Assembly: GCA_015233895.1 (NCBI GenBank)
Contig: JADFXG010000003.1
Span: 153,719-217,718, forward strand
Direction of reading: 5' to 3'
DNA: 64,000 nt
From: Nitrospirota bacterium
GTDB taxonomy: Bacteria; Nitrospirota; Thermodesulfovibrionia; Thermodesulfovibrionales; Magnetobacteriaceae
Shown here: positions 36,763 to 45,370 of the stretch, piece by piece
Numbering within the stretch: the first letter of the stretch is position 1
Layout: the number at the start of each line of letters is the position of its first letter
Position numbers and translations under genes: made by a program
Notes under the pieces: model-generated
What the model was told of the DNA's origin: nothing
The model's database searches: none
The model's input: only the letters and a program-made list of their open reading frames with translations

Positions 36763-36930
36763 ATGAAGGTACTGTACATATTAAAACAGGATGCAAGTGA
36801 AACTGCAAAGACATTTATAGAAGTGCAAAAAAAACTTGCCGAGGTAACAGTCGTTGACCTCAGAAAAGACAAAAACTATGACGATATAATTGACAAAGTA
36901 GTTGCAAGCGACAAAATAATTACCTGGTAA
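36763..36930 (+). CDS. Very small DsrH/TusB-like protein
   Basis: A 55-residue gene begins MKVLYILKQDASETAKTF and ends KIITW, with AAGGGGG four to nine bases upstream of the ATG. Its short alpha/beta pattern and C-terminal tryptophan resemble the DsrH/TusB subunit that completes DsrEFH or TusBCD rings, although it is shorter than the usual 75-95 residues and has no cysteine. It is the third of three closely spaced genes and is followed by a non-coding gap, so it ends the operon. It would be missed by length-filtered gene finders. Confidence 0.7.
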   Translation: MKVLYILKQDASETAKTFIEVQKKLAEVTVVDLRKDKNYDDIIDKVVASDKIITW

Positions 36931-37168
36931 CAGTTGTTTTATATGGAGATAGGCACGTGCAGGATGCTATACCCGTTATCAGATGAGTGTAAAACTAATC
37001 TGAGACGGGACGTGCCCTTAAGTCGTATAAACTTTATCAGCGCGATTTGGCATAAGCTAATGTCCGCCGCAAATAACGAAGGTTGGGTCTTTGTGTGACT
37101 TAAATGTCCTGCATTGGAGTCAATTTTCACTGCCTATTAACAATTGTAGTTTCTCGTCCTTAATAAAG
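36931..37168. other. Non-coding gap with a hairpin between convergent genes
   Basis: This 238-base gap lies between the sulfur-relay trio and the convergent Fe-S protein. It has a hairpin with arms CCCGT+TCAGAT (36972-36984) and ATCTGA+ACGGG (36998-37009) around a 13-base loop. Weaker long-range complementarities are TGCAGGA 36958/TCCTGCA 37107 and TTAAGTC 37018/GACTTAA 37097. There is no U-tract. It may be a bidirectional terminator or a structured RNA. Seven-base matches are expected by chance at this length. Confidence 0.3.
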
Positions 37169-38449
37169 TTACATCAGACATTTTTTGAATTTACCTACAT
37201 GCAGTGGATTCCATTTTATTTTTACCTTACCCGTGACAAGTGCACTTAGTAGTGAAGTCCGGTTATTAATTACTTTAACCCAGGTTTCAGAGTCGGCTGT
37301 TAGTTTGGTCATGTTTGTATCAGAAACATTTTCGAGGATTTCTACCTTTGATTCATGTATAGATACGCAGAACGTGTCTGGCTCTTTTCCTGTAAATTCA
37401 AACAAAAGTTTTAGATTGACACCCTTTGCCGCCACTTGATTAAATGCAAGAGTGATCCCTTTTTTAAAAGATTCTATAGAATTAGGCCGAATTGTGTTGT
37501 TAACAAACCGGAGTGTCTTATCAGGGTTTTTAGAAGCGCTCACATGCCCTATAGTGTTTGGGATAACATAGACATTTTCTTTTTTTGTTCTAAGCGGCAT
37601 TACTATTGTTTCAAAATATAGCTTTTTGTTATTAGTGTAGTCTTTAAGACTCTCTTTTCCAGCCGGACACACCGCCATGCAGTATGAACACCTGTACATA
37701 CTGCCCAGAGTCAAAGATTGCCATTTGTTCATGGTCTCAGTGTCATTGTGCTTTGCTCTGTAGGCTTTGATGCTTTTTGATGAAACCACACCTTCAATCC
37801 AGTCCTGGAAGCCGCCAATCAGGTCATGGTAATTATGCATCGCACAGGACATAAAATTAAAATCACCAGTTTTATCAATAGCTCCAACCGGACAGACAAA
37901 TGAACATAGTTTGCAATTTATACATATCTTATTTTCAATGGGGTGATCATATTTGTCTAAACCGGCATCAATAAGAATTGTCCCCAATGAAATAGTGTTT
38001 CCATAAATGGGATGAATGACAAGTCGGTTAAGGCCCATATTACCAATACCAGCCTCGGTTGCTATTGTCTTATGGCTAATATCCCAAATCTTACCCGGCC
38101 AGCGGGAAAAATCCATAGGAAACCCTGCCGGCACCGACACGCCTCGTATTCCAAGGGCATTTAGCCTGTTTATAACAGCCTGTGAAACATCAGAAAGCTT
38201 ACGGAAAGATTTTATAAATTCATCGTTAACCACAGGCAACGACTGGCTTTGAACACTGTCGCGGTTTGCTTTTTTAATGATTGACATCAGAGTTTTAGTC
38301 CGGTTAAAGGCCTTCAATATATCTTTAACTTCATGAGATATAGTCTCTCTGGTAATTTCTACAAACCCAACGTCGTCTGCCCCCTCATCAAGGCAAATTT
38401 GTCGCAGTACGCTGTTGGAAAAAAACTTTTCTTGTGTAGTTTCCGTCAT
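37169..38449 (-). CDS. 4Fe-4S ferredoxin-like reductase domain fused to SCP2-type lipid-binding domain
   Basis: The 426-residue protein has an N-terminal region resembling QueG-type reductases. Two [4Fe-4S] clusters are expected from CINCKLCSFVCP (C176, C179, C182, C186) and from CSYCMAVCP (C254, C257, C261, with C202 possibly the fourth ligand). Residues about 310-426 look like a sterol carrier protein 2 domain (KLLFEFTGKEPDTFCVSI, then SETWVKVINNRTSL), which binds hydrophobic ligands. It lacks obvious cobalamin-binding sequence and is not a typical epoxyqueuosine reductase. GGAGGG precedes the ATG. A sigma-70 promoter with two palindromic operators is immediately upstream. The substrate is unknown; a reductive step on a lipid-like compound is inference. 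Confidence 0.82.
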   Translation of the reverse strand: MTETTQEKFFSNSVLRQICLDEGADDVGFVEITRETISHEVKDILKAFNRTKTLMSIIKKANRDSVQSQSLPVVNDEFIKSFRKLSDVSQAVINRLNALGIRGVSVPAGFPMDFSRWPGKIWDISHKTIATEAGIGNMGLNRLVIHPIYGNTISLGTILIDAGLDKYDHPIENKICINCKLCSFVCPVGAIDKTGDFNFMSCAMHNYHDLIGGFQDWIEGVVSSKSIKAYRAKHNDTETMNKWQSLTLGSMYRCSYCMAVCPAGKESLKDYTNNKKLYFETIVMPLRTKKENVYVIPNTIGHVSASKNPDKTLRFVNNTIRPNSIESFKKGITLAFNQVAAKGVNLKLLFEFTGKEPDTFCVSIHESKVEILENVSDTNMTKLTADSETWVKVINNRTSLLSALVTGKVKIKWNPLHVGKFKKCLM

Positions 38450-38477
38450 AAACTATCCCTCCTTCAATATTACCTTG

Positions 38478-38531
38478 ACATACCAACTGGTATGTACGAT
38501 AGATTATATCGCATACCAATTGGTATGTCAA
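38478..38531 (-). promoter_or_regulatory. Consensus sigma-70 promoter with two palindromic operators
   Basis: Minus-strand TTGACA (38526-38531) and TATAAT (38503-38508) are 17 bases apart, a perfect consensus promoter. The palindrome CATACCAATTGGTATG (38512-38527) fills the spacer and overlaps the -35, while ACATACCAACTGGTATGT (38478-38495) covers the expected start point. The centres are 33 bases apart, about three helical turns. The form and placement suggest repression by a TetR-type dimer, but no regulator gene is in the window. Confidence 0.8.
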
Positions 38532-38593
38532 TAGTGCAGTTTAAAAAATTTAAACATTTAGCAAGTTAATGGTAGATCCGTTTGTGGTTAATC

Positions 38594-39307
38594 TTATAGC
38601 AGCGTATTTCTGATTGCAAGCATTTCATTACCGTTTTTTATAAAGCTGTAGTCAGTCTTTATAATTGTAAACTCAAGAGATTGAAGTTCAATGTCACTCA
38701 TTAGTTGGCTTATGTACCGGGATGTTATTCCTTGTAAATTTACAAGTGGAAAAATACGTATTTCATTTTTTGTGATTTTAGCAAGTTCTTTTATTGTATC
38801 TTTATGAAACTTATAGTCAAGCAAATCCTCGTAAAGAAAAAGAAAATGCGATACCAGCGTTATGTCGAACTGATTTTCTAAAAAGTTTGAAAATGGGTAT
38901 TCCACGTTTAAATACCGCTTATTCCTAAATTCTTTGTAGTCTTCAATGAACAGAGTTAACGCATTAAGCCTTGTTGCCTTTAACGCATCAATATCTTTGA
39001 AGTATTCCCAGTTGTAATTGTGCGCGACAGATGGCATTTTTTTCATTATCTCCTCAACATCAGAGAGACCCTTTTCATATATTTCCTCTGGTAAATGATT
39101 ATAAATAACATCAGAAGCAGTTACATTATATCCCTTTGCATTGGCCTCTGCGCAAAATGAACTAACGCCTGAGGCAACGTCAAGAATACTGGTATCCGAT
39201 TGGGAAATGTCCCTGAGATTAAACATATGATAATACTCATCAAAAACCCGCCCCAATAAAACCACTCTGTTAATATCGAGGTGATTTGTTTTGTCAAGTG
39301 ACATCAA
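38594..39307 (-). CDS. SAM-dependent methyltransferase-like protein
   Basis: The 237-residue product has a class I methyltransferase motif I (ILDVASGVSSFCAEA near 41-55) and an acidic strand-2 end (TASDV near 62-66), and later a beta-strand pattern with ITLVSHFLFLYEDLL near 150. The rest is divergent, so substrate and even activity are uncertain. It overlaps the downstream end of xthA by 14 bases and may be translated with it. Upstream of the Fe-S protein there is a separate promoter, so it is probably not in the same regulated unit. Confidence 0.7.
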   Translation of the reverse strand: MMSLDKTNHLDINRVVLLGRVFDEYYHMFNLRDISQSDTSILDVASGVSSFCAEANAKGYNVTASDVIYNHLPEEIYEKGLSDVEEIMKKMPSVAHNYNWEYFKDIDALKATRLNALTLFIEDYKEFRNKRYLNVEYPFSNFLENQFDITLVSHFLFLYEDLLDYKFHKDTIKELAKITKNEIRIFPLVNLQGITSRYISQLMSDIELQSLEFTIIKTDYSFIKNGNEMLAIRNTLL

Positions 39308-40070
39308 ACTCAGCGATAAGTGGTGCGTGGTCAGAAGGCTTTAGAGTTTTCTTCTTTCTTGGCCATACATCAGCCTCTACAGAGCGCAGGTTTTTAATCA
39401 TATCCTTTGTAGCTAATACGTAGTCAATTCTAAGTCCCTGGTCTTTCCATATAGCAGCACCGTATGCCCACCATGTGTATTGTCTGGCATCGGGATGCAA
39501 ATGCCTGAAAGCATCAGTAAGTCCTAAGTCAATAACTCTTTGCAGTGACTCTCTTTCCTCAGGCATGGTAGCAATTGTGTCGTGATACGCTTTGGGGTCA
39601 TAGACGTCAATATCAGCCATGGTTACATTAAAATCACCGACTATAATTATATTTTCACCCGCCTTAGCAATATGGTCAAGCAAAGACTTGTACCAGTTTA
39701 ATTTATAGTAATACTTCTCTGCGCCTCTTTCGTCTCCATGCGGGGCATAGACATTTATTAAACTAATGTTACCAATATCAGCTTGTATGACCCTTCTTTG
39801 AGCATCCTCACTGTCTGTGGTAAATCCGCGTTTTACGTTGGTAAGCGGCAGCTTTGAGCATATTGCCACACCGTTGTAAGCTTTCTGGCCAAATGTCTCA
39901 CAGTGAAGAAAGCCGTGTGAGTTAAAAAACTCATGGGGAAATGTCTCATCCACTCCTTTTAACTCCTGAAGGCAAAACACGTCTATGTCGTTTTCACGAC
40001 GCTTAAGCCACTCTGCAATCAGTTCAAGGCGCTGTTTTATCGAGTTTACATTATATGAACATATTTTCAT
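39294..40070 (-). CDS. xthA: Exodeoxyribonuclease III / AP endonuclease
   Basis: The 258-residue protein is of the ExoIII/APE1 family, cutting DNA at abasic sites. Landmarks are SYNVNSI (5-11), the metal-binding Glu36 in FCLQELKG, GDFNV near 145, the WWAYG substrate loop near 197-201, and SDHAPL near 249. Its length is normal. It overlaps the following methyltransferase-like gene by 14 bases. Several AT-rich -10-like boxes lie upstream. Confidence 0.95.
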   Translation of the reverse strand: MKICSYNVNSIKQRLELIAEWLKRRENDIDVFCLQELKGVDETFPHEFFNSHGFLHCETFGQKAYNGVAICSKLPLTNVKRGFTTDSEDAQRRVIQADIGNISLINVYAPHGDERGAEKYYYKLNWYKSLLDHIAKAGENIIIVGDFNVTMADIDVYDPKAYHDTIATMPEERESLQRVIDLGLTDAFRHLHPDARQYTWWAYGAAIWKDQGLRIDYVLATKDMIKNLRSVEADVWPRKKKTLKPSDHAPLIAEFDVT

Positions 40071-40161
40071 AATTCAGCCTTATTTATTATAATATAATAC
40101 TACGCAGGTTGTCCTGCCGCATTACTTAACTATATCATGTACTAATCCAAATCTAAAGTTT

Positions 40162-40167
40162 TATAAT
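40162..40167 (+). promoter_or_regulatory. Candidate -10 box just upstream of the 980-residue glycosyltransferase gene
   Basis: TATAAT at 40162-40167 ends eight bases before the ATG at 40176. No Shine-Dalgarno is present, and no convincing -35 is visible at 17 or 18 bases. The position is like that at lptC and hicA. Confidence 0.35.
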
Positions 40168-40175
40168 ACAACCGT

Positions 40176-43118
40176 ATGGGATGCCTTAAGTTTTCGGTTG
40201 TGACAGTCTCCTATAATCAGGGGAAATACATAGAGGAAACCATCGTAAGCGTTCTCAGGCAGGATTACCCTGACTTTGAACATATCATAATTGACGGCGG
40301 TTCAACTGATAACACACTCGATATTCTCAGGAGCTATCCCCACCTGATATGGGTATCGGAGCGTGACGAGGGTCAGGCTGATGCCATAAATAAGGGATTT
40401 AAGATGGCTACCGGAGATGTCATCGCATGGATAAACTCAGACGATTACCACTACCCCGGAGCATATCATAAGGTAGCCGCTGCGTTTAAGGACAATCCCG
40501 AGGCAAGCGTTATATACGGTGATTGTCTGTACTATTTTGAAAACTCCGCAGAACACTACGTTAATATTAACTCCGAGCTTGACTTTGAAAAAATGCTCCG
40601 TTACTGGAGCCACAATGTGCCGCCTAATCAGCCCTCCGTGTTTTTTAAACGCGGTTTGCTTGAGGAATTTGGCAACATTGACACATCCTTAAAATACATG
40701 ATGGACTATGATTTATTCCTCAGGTTTGCTCAAAAGCACAAGTTTTACTATATCCCGGAGACTCTGTCTGTCTATCGCTTTCACAAGGAATCCAAAAGCG
40801 GATTTGCCAACTGGAGTGTCTTTTACCCCGAAACCCGTGAAATCTATAAACGATACAAACACCTTTCATCTCAGCACCCTGACAAACCAATTGGTACACT
40901 TGCGATTCCTTTTGTTAAAGCTCTGCATGAAGAGTCAGAGTGGCACATGAAATCGCTAAAAAACACAATAACACAAATTTTGACTCAAATAAACCGGGAC
41001 CTTGAAGTGCTGATTATAACGGATGTCCTCGGTGCTGACGAGGTTTTAGACATATACGATACTCACCTCGATATTGAGGTTATAGAAATTAACAAAATGT
41101 CGCAGTTTTTGTTTTATCAGGCAGTTGCACTGCACGCAACCGGATATTTTGTTCATTTTCCATCCATAACTGAACCACTTCATACCGGTTGGTTTAAGGA
41201 TTCAATTAATGTTCTCTTAGATTACACTGAAAAATTATACTTCTATGATGTGTGGATGAGGGGAAAGACACATCCGGTTATTCCTGAGGGTGAGTTTCCA
41301 GGGCCTCAGGTTTCCATAAGAAGGAGTTTTTATGAGTGTTTTAAACCATTTTCTGCCTGTACGGTCACTGATAAGCCTGAGTTCACAGTTGTCATGACCT
41401 ATGCTGGTAGTTTCCCGCTGCTTCTTCACACCATTTACACTGTAACTGAGCAATGTAAAAATATGGAAATAGAAATTATAGCGGTTTTACCGAAGGGATT
41501 AAGCAGCAGAAGCGAATGGTTAAATCATGTGAAAGGTCTCAGAGTTGCCACACTCTCTTCAGATGTTACTTTAAGTGGATTATTATCAACCGAACCGATA
41601 AACGGCAAATACGTTGTGTTAGTACACGGGGCATGTGAAATGAAAGCGGGGTTTTTTGATGAAATAAGGGAATCCTTCTTACGAATCAACCGTTGCGGCT
41701 TTTTAGGCGTAAGAGTGGTAAATTGTGAGGGGCAGGTAAAAAATATCGGCGCTACTATGTGGGCAAACGGCTATTTTACTAACCATCTGGACTTTGGAGA
41801 AAATCCTTATTCCGATAAATGTAATTTTCTCAGGGAAATTGATTTCTATGCTGAGGGATGTTTCGCTGTAACAGGAGATATTTTAAGAGATTATGCACTC
41901 AATTACCGTACTTACAAAACTGATTTATATGAAGCCGCAGATTTGTGCTTTTTTGTAAGAAGCCGCGGACTTAAAGTTTTTTATTTACCGGATACTGAAG
42001 CCTCCCTGATTGCACCCGATGAAAACTACATCGAAAAACCAAAAACTGACTCACACATAAAGGATGAGTTGTTGTTTAGAGACCGCTGTGCGTTTTTAGA
42101 GAGGTGGAAAACGCAGCTTACGAGTAACCACTATACACGTGACTATGAATTTTCAGACAGAACCTATGTTTATGGTAAAACTCAAGGGGTTTTGTTTGTT
42201 ACCACTATGCCCTCTGCAACTGATACACCAAACAATGGTTTTAACTTGCGTGCATTAACCGCAGAGTTAATGGACAGAGGCGTTAAAGTTTCATTTTATC
42301 AAGAGAGCGGAATCTTAAAAAACCAGATTGCAAACTTTTCTGAATTTCCCGGCATTGAGGTTTGCCACGATATATGGGAGTTTGAAGAGTTTATCAGAGT
42401 AAACAGGGATCGCTTTGATTTAATATGGCTTAAGGGACGCACAAGTTCGTTTTATAAACTCGGAATCACACGTACGTGCAACTGTAATTCAAACGTATTA
42501 TGTGAGATTGAAAACAGACAGTGGGATGTTTCACATAGCCGTGGGGTTAGTGAATATGAACGGGAAAAACTCCTTGAGATTTATAATCTCCAGTGTGAGT
42601 TTATTTATAAATATGCTGATTACTTAGTGGTTAACTCCAAAGCCGTAAAAGTAGATTCAGCCTCCATGAAAACTTTAGAATACACGGATGTATCAGAACA
42701 GAGTTTAAGTGAAATCATAAAAAAAGGTAAAAACTTAAACAGTTGCGTGAACATATCAGCCATGCTTAAAGAAAAAGATGAAATTGTCTCTGTAACGCTT
42801 GATGAATTAAGAAAAATCATCCCTAAAGTTGAAGACAGGGAAATATATATATGGGGTGCGGGCACAGCCGGTATTTCCACAAGATTTATGATCAATGAAA
42901 TTGGTTTTTACGTAAATGGATTTATAGACGGTAATCCTGAAAGATGGGGGACGGAGTTTTATGGACTTTATGTGTACTCCCCTGATTCACTAAAAAACCG
43001 GCAGGACAAAAGGCCGTTTGTTGTTGTAGCCTCAATGTATTTTACCGAAATAGGAAAGCAGCTCTCTGGTATGGGATATATGGAAAAGTCAGATTTTGTA
43101 AATAATGTTTTCTATTAA
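40176..43118 (+). CDS. Multidomain glycosyltransferase (GT2 plus GT-B-like and nucleotide-binding modules)
   Basis: The 980-residue protein begins with a GT2 domain (about 1-230: VVTVSYNQGKYIEETI, IIIDGGSTDNT, WINSDDYHYPGAY with the acidic motif). A central 400-residue region has a second GT-A-like strand pattern (PEFTVVMTYAGSFPLLLHTI near 405, then ESFLRINRCGFLG). It is followed by a GT-B N-terminal-like module (about 680-860: NNGFNLRALTAELMDRGVKV, then WLKGRTSSFYKLG). The last 80 residues have YIWGAGTAGI near 905, a Rossmann-type loop typical of sugar-modifying or PglD-like domains. It may assemble a glycan with several steps in one chain. A -10-like TATAAT eight bases before the ATG and the lack of a ribosome-binding site suggest a leaderless message. 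Confidence 0.82.
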   Translation: MGCLKFSVVTVSYNQGKYIEETIVSVLRQDYPDFEHIIIDGGSTDNTLDILRSYPHLIWVSERDEGQADAINKGFKMATGDVIAWINSDDYHYPGAYHKVAAAFKDNPEASVIYGDCLYYFENSAEHYVNINSELDFEKMLRYWSHNVPPNQPSVFFKRGLLEEFGNIDTSLKYMMDYDLFLRFAQKHKFYYIPETLSVYRFHKESKSGFANWSVFYPETREIYKRYKHLSSQHPDKPIGTLAIPFVKALHEESEWHMKSLKNTITQILTQINRDLEVLIITDVLGADEVLDIYDTHLDIEVIEINKMSQFLFYQAVALHATGYFVHFPSITEPLHTGWFKDSINVLLDYTEKLYFYDVWMRGKTHPVIPEGEFPGPQVSIRRSFYECFKPFSACTVTDKPEFTVVMTYAGSFPLLLHTIYTVTEQCKNMEIEIIAVLPKGLSSRSEWLNHVKGLRVATLSSDVTLSGLLSTEPINGKYVVLVHGACEMKAGFFDEIRESFLRINRCGFLGVRVVNCEGQVKNIGATMWANGYFTNHLDFGENPYSDKCNFLREIDFYAEGCFAVTGDILRDYALNYRTYKTDLYEAADLCFFVRSRGLKVFYLPDTEASLIAPDENYIEKPKTDSHIKDELLFRDRCAFLERWKTQLTSNHYTRDYEFSDRTYVYGKTQGVLFVTTMPSATDTPNNGFNLRALTAELMDRGVKVSFYQESGILKNQIANFSEFPGIEVCHDIWEFEEFIRVNRDRFDLIWLKGRTSSFYKLGITRTCNCNSNVLCEIENRQWDVSHSRGVSEYEREKLLEIYNLQCEFIYKYADYLVVNSKAVKVDSASMKTLEYTDVSEQSLSEIIKKGKNLNSCVNISAMLKEKDEIVSVTLDELRKIIPKVEDREIYIWGAGTAGISTRFMINEIGFYVNGFIDGNPERWGTEFYGLYVYSPDSLKNRQDKRPFVVVASMYFTEIGKQLSGMGYMEKSDFVNNVFY

Positions 43119-43151
43119 TAGCAGTCTGTCAAGGAACTCTTAAAAAGATTA

Positions 43152-43203
43152 ATCCGCAAATTGTTTTTATCTGCGTCCATCTGCGCAATCTGCGGATAAA
43201 ATA
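43152..43203. repeat. Intergenic repeat of the ATCTGCG family, copy 2
   Basis: The 36 bases from 43165 to 43200 are almost the same as 13514-13549 and have three tandem ATCTGCG units. It is between the 980-residue glycosyltransferase and the convergent cheW, immediately after the stop codon region, and may form a hairpin with the upstream AATCCGCAAA. Confidence 0.65.
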
Positions 43204-43233
43204 CTTATTCTGTAACCTTTGTCAGGGAGTTTC

Positions 43234-43761
43234 TCAAGCGTGCAGCACCGCCACCTCCTCTTCTGTCTCTAAAGAAGTACGTCCGCCTTTCATATCACTA
43301 ACAATCGTTAACTCATCAGCTGAAAATATCATGTCTATGTCCAGAATTATAATGAATTCCTCATCCTGTTTACCCATGCCCTCGATATACTCGTTGCTTA
43401 ACTGTGTGCCTATCTTTGGAGGCGGCTCAATTGCAGACTTTTCCAACTCCATAACCTCCTTAACGCTGTCAACCATAGCACCCAGTACTATCTTCTCATC
43501 CTCCATGTTAACCTCTACAATCACTACACAGGTGTCCACTGCCTTTTCCGTATAGGACATCCCAAATTTCTGCTTCAAATCTATGACGGGTACAACGCTG
43601 CCGCGCAGGTTAATAACTCCCCTCATAAACTCCGGCGTTCTGGGCATTTTAGTAACTGTGGTAAATTCTAACACCTCACGTATTTTCTCAATGTGAATGG
43701 CAAAAACCTCGTCATCCAGCTTAAATGTAAGAAATTGTAAAAAATTAGTTTCCTCAGCCAT
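43234..43761 (-). CDS. cheW: Chemotaxis coupling protein CheW
   Basis: CheW joins CheA to chemoreceptors. The 175-residue protein matches the CheW fold: FLTFKLDDEVFAIHIEKIREVL at the start, the MPRTPEFMRGVINLRGSVVPVIDL core near 40-65, and VDSVKEVMELE near 105-115. A 30-residue C-terminal extension follows. A GCGGAGG Shine-Dalgarno precedes the ATG. No cheA or receptor gene is in the window, but the flagellar genes nearby agree with a motile cell. Confidence 0.92.
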   Translation of the reverse strand: MAEETNFLQFLTFKLDDEVFAIHIEKIREVLEFTTVTKMPRTPEFMRGVINLRGSVVPVIDLKQKFGMSYTEKAVDTCVVIVEVNMEDEKIVLGAMVDSVKEVMELEKSAIEPPPKIGTQLSNEYIEGMGKQDEEFIIILDIDMIFSADELTIVSDMKGGRTSLETEEEVAVLHA

Positions 43762-43910
43762 TTAATACCTCCGCTTTGCGCCATCATGGTGTTCTGCCTT
43801 TGCTGTACTATTCCAACTTATCATAAATGCTCTGAAAATAGCAAGGAAAATATTTGTATTTTTCTCAGACTTATGGTAATCTGAGCTCATGTGTGGACAG
43901 GGGGGAATTT

Positions 43911-44585
43911 ATGTTTAATTTTTGCATAAGTACTGCGTTTACAAAATGTTTTAGGATATTTTTTCTTATAGCTTTGTACTTTTTACTGACAGGTTTTACG
44001 TTTCAACAAAATAGAACCACTGTCTTTGATGTATTGCCAACGGACAATGACAGTATTGTTTTTTTTGGTGACAGCATAACACATTTCTGTGAGTGGAGTG
44101 AGTTGTTTTCAGATAGAAGGATAAAAAACAGAGGGATCGGGGGAGATACAACAGAAGGACTGCTACAAAGAGTTCATCAGATAGTAGAGATGAAACCCAA
44201 AACAGTATTTATCATGATTGGTGTAAATGATGTGTTTAGCGGCTTTAAAACTGAAATTATATTAAGTAATTACAAGAAAATCCTGGACATTCTTTTAAAT
44301 AAGTCCGGTAAAACAAAAATATACGTACAAAGCACTCTGCCTGTTGTTTCAGATGATATAGCAAAAAGCATAGAAATAAATAATGAAATTATAAAGCTGA
44401 ATAAAGGGCTAAGCGCAATGGTGTCAAAATTAAATAATCCAAATATAAAATACATAGACTTACACAATGATTTTGTAATGCCCGGTACCGGGGTGCTTAA
44501 CTTTAAATACACGGTGGATGGCGTACATTTAAGCGGCAGTGGGTATCTGCTTTGGAAATCACTGATAAAAGATTATGTAAAGTGA
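43911..44585 (+). CDS. SGNH/GDSL-type hydrolase
   Basis: The 224-residue product has an N-terminal signal or anchor (about 5-30) followed by SGNH blocks: FFGDSIT (catalytic Ser), the glycine in RNRGIGGDTT, GVNDV (Asn) and VDGVHLS (Asp/His). The family includes esterases, lipases and acyl-hydrolases. The ATG at 43911 is chosen because GGGGGG lies four to nine bases upstream; the longer TTG-start frame has no signal. Its stop overlaps the GTG of endonuclease V. The substrate is unknown; the exported position suggests an envelope polymer or lipid. Confidence 0.83.
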   Translation: MFNFCISTAFTKCFRIFFLIALYFLLTGFTFQQNRTTVFDVLPTDNDSIVFFGDSITHFCEWSELFSDRRIKNRGIGGDTTEGLLQRVHQIVEMKPKTVFIMIGVNDVFSGFKTEIILSNYKKILDILLNKSGKTKIYVQSTLPVVSDDIAKSIEINNEIIKLNKGLSAMVSKLNNPNIKYIDLHNDFVMPGTGVLNFKYTVDGVHLSGSGYLLWKSLIKDYVK

Positions 44586-45286
44586 AAACTGTGGAAACAG
44601 GACGCTATCGCCATCAACTTGCAGAGGCAGCGGCTCTTCAGATTGAGCTGTCCAAATCAATTATTTTACAGCCCTTTAAAGGCACGCTCAGGTACATTGC
44701 TGGTGTGGATGCGGCATTCATTGATGACACGATAATAGCCGCAGCTTGTTTGTACGAATTCACCTCTGATGAGGAAATCTCTAAAAAACATCTTCAGAAA
44801 ACAGATGAAAAAACCGTGCTAAGAAATGTGGAATTCCCTTATATTCCCGGTTTTCTGTCATTCAGAGAGGCTCCGGCAATGATTGATGCCCTGAGGGCAC
44901 TTATAACTCCTCCCGATATTATACTGGTTGATGGCCAGGGGATAGCGCATCCAAGAGGTTTTGGTTTAGCCTCACACATCGGTGTTTTAATGGGGTTACC
45001 TACAGTAGGCTCTGCTAAATCCAGACTGATCGGAAACTACATAGAACCAGACACTGTAAAGGGCAGCACTTCAGAGCTGCTTACCGGCACAAAAAAAGTT
45101 GGCACTGTGCTAAGAAGCCGTAACAACGTAAAACCACTTTTTATCTCACCTGGCCATCTTGTGGATTTTAACGATTCCGTCAGAATTGTCCTTGATTGTA
45201 CCACTAACTACAGACTGCCGCAACCGATAAGGTGTGCCCATAATCTGGCTGCTGTAAGAAAGGTTAAAGGTTTGAAAAAGAGTTAG
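44582..45286 (+). CDS. nfi: Endonuclease V
   Basis: Endonuclease V cuts DNA next to deoxyinosine. The 234-residue product has IAGVDAAF near residue 40 (metal-binding Asp), PYIPGFLSFRE near 85 and VDGQGIAHPRGFGLASHIGV near 118, all typical of the family. The GTG at 44582 overlaps the stop codon of the SGNH gene (GTGA), which favours it over the TTG at 44552. The two genes are functionally unrelated but coupled. Confidence 0.92.
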   Translation: MKTVETGRYRHQLAEAAALQIELSKSIILQPFKGTLRYIAGVDAAFIDDTIIAAACLYEFTSDEEISKKHLQKTDEKTVLRNVEFPYIPGFLSFREAPAMIDALRALITPPDIILVDGQGIAHPRGFGLASHIGVLMGLPTVGSAKSRLIGNYIEPDTVKGSTSELLTGTKKVGTVLRSRNNVKPLFISPGHLVDFNDSVRIVLDCTTNYRLPQPIRCAHNLAAVRKVKGLKKS

Positions 45287-45335
45287 CTTCTATCGAAGAG
45301 ACTAATCCCAAACACAGCATGTAACTAAACAATAG

Positions 45336-45364
45336 TTGCATAAATTTTGTTTTTCTGCTACAAT
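45336..45364 (+). promoter_or_regulatory. Candidate promoter of hicAB
   Basis: TTGCAT (45336-45341) and TACAAT (45359-45364) are 17 bases apart. The -10 box ends six bases before GTG 45371, so the hicA message may be leaderless. Confidence 0.5.
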
Positions 45365-45370
45365 AAAAGT

